From contig UCBZ01000038.1 of assembly GCA_900470775.1 (NCBI GenBank), positions 1-41,418 on the forward strand: a DNA stretch of 41,418 nucleotides, written 5' to 3'. Positions 36,484 to 41,418 of this stretch are shown in pieces; the first letter of the stretch is position 1, and each line of letters begins with the position of its first letter. The DNA is from Hyphomicrobiales bacterium (GTDB lineage Bacteria; Pseudomonadota; Alphaproteobacteria; Rhizobiales; Beijerinckiaceae). The notes under the pieces were generated by a model, which worked only from the letters and a program-made list of their open reading frames with translations, had not been told where the DNA came from and made no database searches. The position numbers and the translations under genes were made by a program.

Positions 36484-37233
36484 ATGGTTTCGTCATTCTG
36501 GGGTGTGCTGGGCGGTGGCGGTCTGGGTCTCGCACTCGGCGGCCCGCTCGGCGCGCTTGTCGGCGCACTCGCCGGCCATATCCTGGTCGACCGCGAAGGT
36601 GCGCCTTTCGGCCCCGCTCCGCGCGAGCTGATCTTCACCACGGGGCTCGTCGCGCTCGCCGCCAAAATGGCGCGGTCGGACGGTGTCGTGACGCGCGACG
36701 AGATCGCCGCCTTCAACCGCATCGTCACGGTCCCACCGGAGCAGCGCCAGCGCATCGAGATGCTGTTCGACCTCGCCAAGCAGACCAGCGCCGGTTTCGA
36801 GGCCTATGCTGGCCAGCTCACTGATGCCTTCCGCGACGAGCCGGCTTTGCTCGAGGACGTGCTCGACGGGCTCTTCCTGATCGCCGCCGCCGATGGCGCG
36901 ATCCATCAGGACGAGCATGCCTATCTGCGCGAGGTGGCGGCGATCTTCGGCACCTCGGACGCCGATTTCGCCCGCATCGAATCCCGCCATGTCCGCCGGC
37001 CCGACGACCCGTATCTCGTGCTCGGCGCAACCCGCGAGATGAGCGACGGCGATCTCAAGCGGCATTATCGCCAGCTCGTCGCGCAGACCCATCCCGACCG
37101 CGAGATCGCGCGCGGCCTGCCACAGGAGGCGGTGGCGATCGCAACGCGCCGGCTCGCCGCGATCAACGCCGCCTGGGACCGGATCGAGCGCGAACGCGGG
37201 CTGTCGGCACGGCTGGCGAACGAGCCCGCATGA
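36484..37233 (+). CDS. TerB and J-domain protein, DjlA-like co-chaperone
   Basis: The protein has 249 residues from the ATG at 36484; the frame is open earlier but that part is not protein-like. It begins with a Gly-rich hydrophobic segment (about 8-34, GGGGLGLALGGPLGALVGA) that may span the membrane. A TerB-like helical domain follows (about 50-165, KMARSDGVVTRDEIAAF and AAADGAIHQDEHAYL). The C-terminal J domain (about 175-240) has an intact HPD (203-205). This is the DjlA architecture, which recruits DnaK at the membrane. It is followed after ten bases by the amidase gene and shares a duplicated 14-bp junction with it. Confidence 0.88.
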   Translation: MVSSFWGVLGGGGLGLALGGPLGALVGALAGHILVDREGAPFGPAPRELIFTTGLVALAAKMARSDGVVTRDEIAAFNRIVTVPPEQRQRIEMLFDLAKQTSAGFEAYAGQLTDAFRDEPALLEDVLDGLFLIAAADGAIHQDEHAYLREVAAIFGTSDADFARIESRHVRRPDDPYLVLGATREMSDGDLKRHYRQLVAQTHPDREIARGLPQEAVAIATRRLAAINAAWDRIERERGLSARLANEPA

Positions 37234-37251
37234 GCGTGCCCGCATGAGCCT
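37224..37251 (+). repeat. 14-bp tandem duplication at the gene junction
   Basis: GCCCGCATGAGC occurs at 37224-37235 and again at 37238-37249, two units of 14 bp differing in one base (GT or CT at the end). The first copy contains the stop of the J-domain gene and the second the start of the amidase gene. Confidence 0.8.
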
Positions 37252-38044
37252 CGCGACCGCGCCCGACAGCCGCTTCGCGGCGAAGATCTTCCCCTCCCCC
37301 AATCACGGCGAGCGCAAGGGCGGTGCTGCCGAAAGCGAAGGCGCACCCGGCCGCCGGCCGGACATGCTGATCCTGCACTACACCGGCATGCCGGATGCCG
37401 GCGAAGCCCTGCAATGGCTCTGCAACCCGGTGTCGCAGGTCTCGTCGCATTATTTCGTCTTCGAGAACGGCCACACGCTCCAGCTCGTGCCGGAAGGCCG
37501 CCGCGCCTGGCATGCCGGCGCCTCGCACTGGGCCGGCGAGAGCGACATCAACTCCTGCTCGATCGGCATCGAGATCGCCAATCCCGGCCATCCCGGCGGC
37601 CTGCCGGACTTCCCGCCGCAGCAGATCGCAGCGACGCTCAACCTCTGCCGCGACATCTGCGAGCGCTGGACGATCCCGCCCGAGCGGGTGCTCGCCCATT
37701 CCGACATCGCGCCCGGCCGCAAGATCGACCCCGGCGAGAAATTTCCCTGGCGTCATTTTGCCGAAGGCGGTGTCGGCCTCTGGAGCGAACCGCCTCCGAT
37801 CCGCGGCGGCCGCTTCTTTGCGCGCGGAGACTCAGGCCAGCCGGTCGAGGCGCTGCAGGCGATGTTCGCGATGCTCGGCTACGGCGTCGCGATCGACGGC
37901 CGCTATGACGAGAAGCTGGAGGCCGTGGTCTCAGCCTTCCAGCGCCACTGGCGCCCGGATAAGGTCGACGGCGTCGCCGACGCCTCGACGATCACGACGC
38001 TACGGGACCTGCTGGCGGCGACGCAGGGGGCAAGGACGGGTTGA
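37244..38044 (+). CDS. AmpD-like N-acetylmuramoyl-L-alanine amidase with PG-binding domain
   Basis: The zinc amidase cleaves the bond between MurNAc (or anhydro-MurNAc) and L-Ala in peptidoglycan fragments. The protein has 266 residues. Zinc ligands are His45 in LILHYTGM, His152 in VLAHSDIAPG and Asp162 in KIDPG. The catalytic Glu is likely Glu110 in SIGIEIANPGH. A C-terminal peptidoglycan-binding domain (about 190-262, ARGDSGQPVEALQAMFAMLG) makes it AmiD-like rather than a minimal AmpD. No signal peptide is seen from this start, so it is probably cytoplasmic and acts in wall recycling. It lies ten bases after the TerB/J gene. Confidence 0.92.
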   Translation: MSLATAPDSRFAAKIFPSPNHGERKGGAAESEGAPGRRPDMLILHYTGMPDAGEALQWLCNPVSQVSSHYFVFENGHTLQLVPEGRRAWHAGASHWAGESDINSCSIGIEIANPGHPGGLPDFPPQQIAATLNLCRDICERWTIPPERVLAHSDIAPGRKIDPGEKFPWRHFAEGGVGLWSEPPPIRGGRFFARGDSGQPVEALQAMFAMLGYGVAIDGRYDEKLEAVVSAFQRHWRPDKVDGVADASTITTLRDLLAATQGARTG

Positions 38045-38145
38045 GGGTGGTCCGGGACGCTTGGTCGTGTGTCAGTTTGAGTTCTGCTTTTCACCCGTTG
38101 CAGACATGGATAAAACAAGGCACGTTGGAGCTCAATGGAGTGCTG

Positions 38146-38535
38146 ATGCGTTCGATCATAGCTTTTATCTCCCTTATCGGGCTCTCGGCTCCATCAATTG
38201 CTGCTGCTCCGTACATTCAGCCACCGTCCTCGCCTTCCACAACTTTTCATTCCACCTTTCACTGCCGCTTGTCAGAGCGCCTCTGCTATTCGGTGTATCG
38301 CGAATTAAACAAGCTTATCGATGCGCCACTCAAAGACAATCAAAAATATCTGCACTACCCAATCGAGGAGCGCAGAGAATTAATCTACAATCGAGATTTT
38401 TCTAGACTTAAGAAGAGACTGAAATTACTTCGCAAAGACGTGGGCGGCGAAGTACTGAGACTGCAGATTTGCGTTGTGAAGGACAGAATTGCGGCAGCGC
38501 AAGGCGATATTTACTCAACGAATTGCAATGATTAG
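38146..38535 (+). CDS. small secreted four-cysteine protein of unknown function
   Basis: I use the ATG at 38146, preceded by GGAG at seven bases, since it gives a clean signal peptide (MRSIIAFISLIGLSAPSIAA, then AAPY). The mature part of about 107 residues has Cys40, Cys47, Cys109 and Cys127, which could form two disulfides. It also has a strongly basic helix (DFSRLKKRLKLLRKDVGG). The base composition is much lower in GC than its neighbours, with AT-rich third positions such as AAA, ATT and TTA, unusual here and a sign of recent acquisition. The basic, disulfide-stabilised character could fit an inhibitor, adhesin or toxin-like protein, but no family is recognised. Confidence 0.75.
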   Translation: MRSIIAFISLIGLSAPSIAAAPYIQPPSSPSTTFHSTFHCRLSERLCYSVYRELNKLIDAPLKDNQKYLHYPIEERRELIYNRDFSRLKKRLKLLRKDVGGEVLRLQICVVKDRIAAAQGDIYSTNCND

Positions 38536-38656
38536 CTTCTTGCGTGAGATGGCGCGTGTCCTGCGAGTGCAATAAGCGCGTCCAGCCGTCTGCTTCCGAC
38601 CCATTGCAGCCTTTGCCTGCGGCCGAATGGGCCGCCCGCAAGCCGAGGAAATTGCA

Positions 38657-39439
38657 ATGGCAGACGGTACCTATCCCTTTGACACGACGCATCTGGCCCG
38701 GATCGAGCCCCATGAACGCCTTGTCGTTCTCGCTCGCACCTTGCAGGCGCATAGCTCCGGGTCGGAAACGGCGTTGAAGGACGCCGCGGTCAACTGGGCG
38801 CGATACGGCGAAACGTGTCTCGGGCAAGCGCTCTATCGCCATCGCTCGGTGTTTCAGAATGCTTCGGACGCGCCCGTCTGGAGTCATCTCGAGCTGAGCT
38901 ATTTCCGCCATATCGTTCCTGCCGATGCCATCCATGATCTCGTCGTCAGGCAGCAGCCGGCCGACATCCAGTTGCTGCGAGCCGAGATCCTTTTGACGAC
39001 CCCCTCGGCCTTCGTGATGCCGCGCGCTTGGACAGGCTCGGCCGATCGCCCCGAACGGCAGGTGTCGCTGGAATATATCGACGTGCGTCCGGCGTGCCTG
39101 GACGAATACCGTGAGATCATGCGGAGCTATATCGGTCCTGCGGCCGCAAGACTCGTGGCGGCCGACAGGATCGGGACCTTCAGGACGATGGAGACGGCAG
39201 CGGTGCTCTACCGCGACCCTGCGCTGGCGACCGACTGGAACCAGATCCATCTCTGCGAGGTCGAAGCCGACGGCTTCAAGGGCTTCGGCCAGGCCTTCGA
39301 TGCGGTGCTCCGCGAGATCTCTCCGGATGGCGGCTTTGCGGCCGTTTTCGCCGGCCTCGACCGCATGCGCACGATCCCGAGATGGACGTTCAACGACCCG
39401 GTGGCGGTGGCAGATGCCGCCCTCGGGCAGCTCGGGTAG
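38657..39439 (+). CDS. conserved-looking protein of unknown function, 260 aa
   Basis: The protein starts MADGTYPFDTTHLARIEPHE at the ATG at 38657, after GAGGAAATTGCA. It has no signal peptide or membrane span. The C-terminal half (about 140-235) has VSLEYIDVRPACLDEYREIM and later NQIHLCEVEADGFKGFGQAF. An opening beta strand followed by a helix, repeated, recalls the dimeric alpha-beta barrel of NIPSNAP, EthD and related proteins. The N-terminal half (AHSSGSETALKDAAVNWARY) could be a separate domain. I cannot name a function. It stands alone, with 121 bases before and 153 after. Confidence 0.75.
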   Translation: MADGTYPFDTTHLARIEPHERLVVLARTLQAHSSGSETALKDAAVNWARYGETCLGQALYRHRSVFQNASDAPVWSHLELSYFRHIVPADAIHDLVVRQQPADIQLLRAEILLTTPSAFVMPRAWTGSADRPERQVSLEYIDVRPACLDEYREIMRSYIGPAAARLVAADRIGTFRTMETAAVLYRDPALATDWNQIHLCEVEADGFKGFGQAFDAVLREISPDGGFAAVFAGLDRMRTIPRWTFNDPVAVADAALGQLG

Positions 39440-39592
39440 CGCGACCGCCTCATCATTGAAGGATGCCCCGGCTTCCGACCCTGAACGCCTCACCCAAACC
39501 TCTCCGCCACATTGCGGTAAGTTAACTCGCTGTCCGCCGCCGATTCTGGCATGATCCGATGACTGGATGCAGGCTGCCTCGCCTGCGCGACG

Positions 39593-41296
39593 ATGGGGAC
39601 GACCTTGCGCAAGTGGCTGATCGGATCGGGACTGGCGGTGCTGGCTGTGGCGGCCGGTTACTGGACGCTACGCCCTGCCGGCGGCTCGGCGAATGAGGCG
39701 GCCTATCGCACCACGACGGTCGATCGCGGCCAGATCACGGCCGCGGTGCGCGCCACCGGCACGCTGACGCCGATGACGACGGTGCTGGTCGGCTCGCAGC
39801 TCTCGGGCCAGATCGTCGAGATCCTCGCCGACTACAACTCGCAGGTGAAGGCCGGCCAGATCGTCGCCAGGCTGAACAGCGACCAGATCAAGACGCGCCG
39901 CGACGCGGCCCAGGCCGATGTCGCGCAGGCGAAGGCCGATCTCCAGGTCAAGCGCGCCCAGCTCGACCGCGCCCGCTCGACGCGGCTCAAGGCCAATTCG
40001 ACGGTCCGGGATCTCGAGGCGCAGCGCGACCGCACGGCAGCCCAGCTCGCCGACGCCAAACGCACCTTCGAGCGCCAGAACGAGCTCTTCAACCGCAATA
40101 CCGGCTCGCAGCAGGCGCTCGACACGGCGCGCACGCAGGTCGAGGTCCAGGTCGCGACGCTGGCCTCCAGCGAGGCGCAGATCGCCTCGGCCAAGGCCGA
40201 ACTCAACGGGCTCGACGCCGATATCCTTTTGGCCGAGGGCCAGGTCCAGTCCGGCGAGGCGCTGATCTCGCAGCGCGAGGCCAAGCTCAAGGACATCCTG
40301 ATCGACCTGGAGCGCACCGACATCCGCTCGCCGGTCGATGGCGTCGTGGTCCAGCGCCAGGTCGATCTCGGCCAGACGGTCGCCGCCTCGCTCTCGACGC
40401 CGACGCTGTTCCAGATCGCGCAGGACCTGCGCACCATCGACATCTACGCCAATGTCGACGAGGCCGATGTCGGCCGGCTGAAGCGCGGCCAGCCCGTCAC
40501 CTTCACGGTCAACGCCTATCCGAGCCGCACCTTCGAGGGCCGCGTCGAGATGGTCCGGCTCGGCGCGCAGACGATCCAGAACGTCGTCACCTATACCGGC
40601 GTCATCCGCGTCGCCAACGCCGACATGGCGCTGCTGCCCGGCATGACCGCCAATCTCCAGGTCGTCACCGAGGACCGCCGCGACGTGCTGCGCATTCCCA
40701 ATGCGGCGTTGCGCTTCCGCCCGGCGGGGGCGGCGGTGGCAAGCGCGCCCGCCGCTGTGTCGCGTGGTGGTGCCGAGGGTCAGGGCGCGGCCTCAAGCGG
40801 CGGCGGCCGGGGCGGTGCTCAGGGTGCGGCGTTGCGCGAACGCATCGAGACCGAATTGCAGCCGACGCCGGAGCAGAAGCAGGCGATCGCCGCCGTTCTG
40901 CAGGAGCGTCGCACGGGCGGCCGCGAAGCCATGGCCGGCCTCTCCGACGAGGAGCGCCGCGCCGCCTTCCGCAAGGCCCGCACCGAAATGGCCGCGAAGG
41001 TCGCTGCCGTGCTCGATCCCGAGCGCAAGGCGAAGTTCGAGGCGATGATGCAAGAGGGCCGCCCGGGCCGCGCCGCGCCGCAGCAGGGCACGCCGGGGCG
41101 CGTCTATGTACTGGGCGAGGACGGCCAGGCGAAAGCTGTCCCTGTGATGCTCGGCCCCACGGACGGAGCCTTTACGGAACTGGCCTCGGGCGACCTGAAG
41201 GATGGCCAGCCCGTCATCATCGGTGGCGGACCGCGTGCCGCTGCGGCGCCCGGGCCGACAGGAGGCCCGCCGGTGCGCGGCCCTCGGCTGTTCTGA
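39593..41296 (+). CDS. MacA/HlyD-type periplasmic adaptor with helical insert
   Basis: The protein is the membrane-fusion subunit of a tripartite export system, probably with a MacB-type ABC transporter encoded beyond the window edge. It has 567 residues: an N-terminal membrane anchor (8-24), a lipoyl half with GSQLSGQIVEILADYNSQVKAG, a long coiled-coil hairpin (about 100-240), the second lipoyl half (RTDIRSPVDGVVVQRQV), a beta-barrel domain and a membrane-proximal domain. Usual MacA proteins have about 370-400 residues. The excess is an insert of about 120 residues (378-502) between NAALRFRP and GRVYVLGEDG: a Gly/Ser/Ala linker and a helical Spy/CpxP-like segment. A TTG at 39605 preceded by GGGGACG is an alternative start. 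Confidence 0.92.
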   Translation: MGTTLRKWLIGSGLAVLAVAAGYWTLRPAGGSANEAAYRTTTVDRGQITAAVRATGTLTPMTTVLVGSQLSGQIVEILADYNSQVKAGQIVARLNSDQIKTRRDAAQADVAQAKADLQVKRAQLDRARSTRLKANSTVRDLEAQRDRTAAQLADAKRTFERQNELFNRNTGSQQALDTARTQVEVQVATLASSEAQIASAKAELNGLDADILLAEGQVQSGEALISQREAKLKDILIDLERTDIRSPVDGVVVQRQVDLGQTVAASLSTPTLFQIAQDLRTIDIYANVDEADVGRLKRGQPVTFTVNAYPSRTFEGRVEMVRLGAQTIQNVVTYTGVIRVANADMALLPGMTANLQVVTEDRRDVLRIPNAALRFRPAGAAVASAPAAVSRGGAEGQGAASSGGGRGGAQGAALRERIETELQPTPEQKQAIAAVLQERRTGGREAMAGLSDEERRAAFRKARTEMAAKVAAVLDPERKAKFEAMMQEGRPGRAAPQQGTPGRVYVLGEDGQAKAVPVMLGPTDGAFTELASGDLKDGQPVIIGGGPRAAAAPGPTGGPPVRGPRLF

Positions 41297-41344
41297 TGGC
41301 GGTTGGCAGCGCCTTGCACCGGCCTCGACCGTTTCTCAGCCGTC

Positions 41345-41408
41345 ATGGTCGGGCTTGTCCCGACCATCCACGTCTTCGAGCGTCGAGCGCTATGCCCGAG
41401 ACGTGGAT
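41345..41408. repeat. nested palindromic intergenic repeat
   Basis: ATGGTCGGG (41345-41353) pairs with CCCGACCAT (41359-41367), and ATCCACGTCT (41366-41375) with AGACGTGGAT (41399-41408). This GTCGGGCTTGTCCCGAC-type element is of a kind common between Rhizobiales genes. It starts about 50 bases past the adaptor stop and may run on beyond the window. Confidence 0.7.
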
Positions 41409-41418
41409 GCTCGCCACA

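Noticed and set aside
38408..39493. 361-codon minus-strand frame over 38408-39493
   Set aside because: Antisense shadow of the plus-strand 260-residue gene, which has a good ribosome site.

Overview
The window is high-GC alphaproteobacterial DNA, most likely Hyphomicrobiales (Rhizobiales). The gene order around the division and cell wall (dcw) cluster, the long FtsZ linker, a full CtrA-type box and Rhizobiales-like palindromic repeats all fit. A Bosea-like genus is my guess from overall style; no search was run.

Layout. Positions 1-300 hold the tail of an unidentified gene and a small gene overlapping it by four bases. From 462 to 11478 lies the distal part of the cluster on the minus strand (ligA, a DEAD-box RNA helicase, recN, bamD, lpxC). 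It is interrupted by plus-strand genes: a DUF2189 membrane protein, a 24-residue membrane microprotein, a small secreted protein and a metallo-beta-lactamase-fold hydrolase. From 11790 to 33399 lies the dcw cluster proper. Read on the minus strand its order is mraZ, rsmH, ftsL, ftsI, murE, murF, mraY, murD, (a plus-strand orphan gene, then a MalY/PatB-type aminotransferase), ftsW, murG, murC, murB, (a BrnA-like plus-strand small gene), ddlB, ftsQ, ftsA, ftsZ. ftsZ ends at a strong intrinsic terminator and lpxC has its own leader. From 33751 to 36139 are the divergent ohrR/ohr peroxide pair with its palindromic operator, the RNase P RNA gene rnpB, and a lytic transglycosylase. From 36484 to the end the plus strand carries a TerB/J-domain protein, an AmpD-like amidase, two unknown genes and a MacA/HlyD-type efflux adaptor.

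How the genes work together. MurC, MurD, MurE and MurF build the UDP-MurNAc-pentapeptide with MurB and DdlB. MraY and MurG make lipid I and lipid II. FtsW and FtsI polymerise and crosslink septal wall, placed by FtsZ, FtsA, FtsQ and FtsL. LpxC and BamD supply the outer membrane. The amidase and the lytic transglycosylase turn over peptidoglycan. Two regulatory inputs are readable in the sequence. Three exact and one degenerate MraZ-type TGGG repeats at 10-bp spacing overlie the mraZ promoter. A perfect TTAA-N7-TTAA CtrA-type box lies just upstream of ddlB-ftsQ-ftsA-ftsZ.

I see no CRISPR array, tRNA, transposase or recognisable defence system. The most novel-looking items are the orphan helical protein gene at 23254-24246, the BrnA-like 45-residue ORF beside the CtrA box, the 24-residue membrane protein, the helical insert in the efflux adaptor, and a palindromic repeat that contains the murG stop codon.
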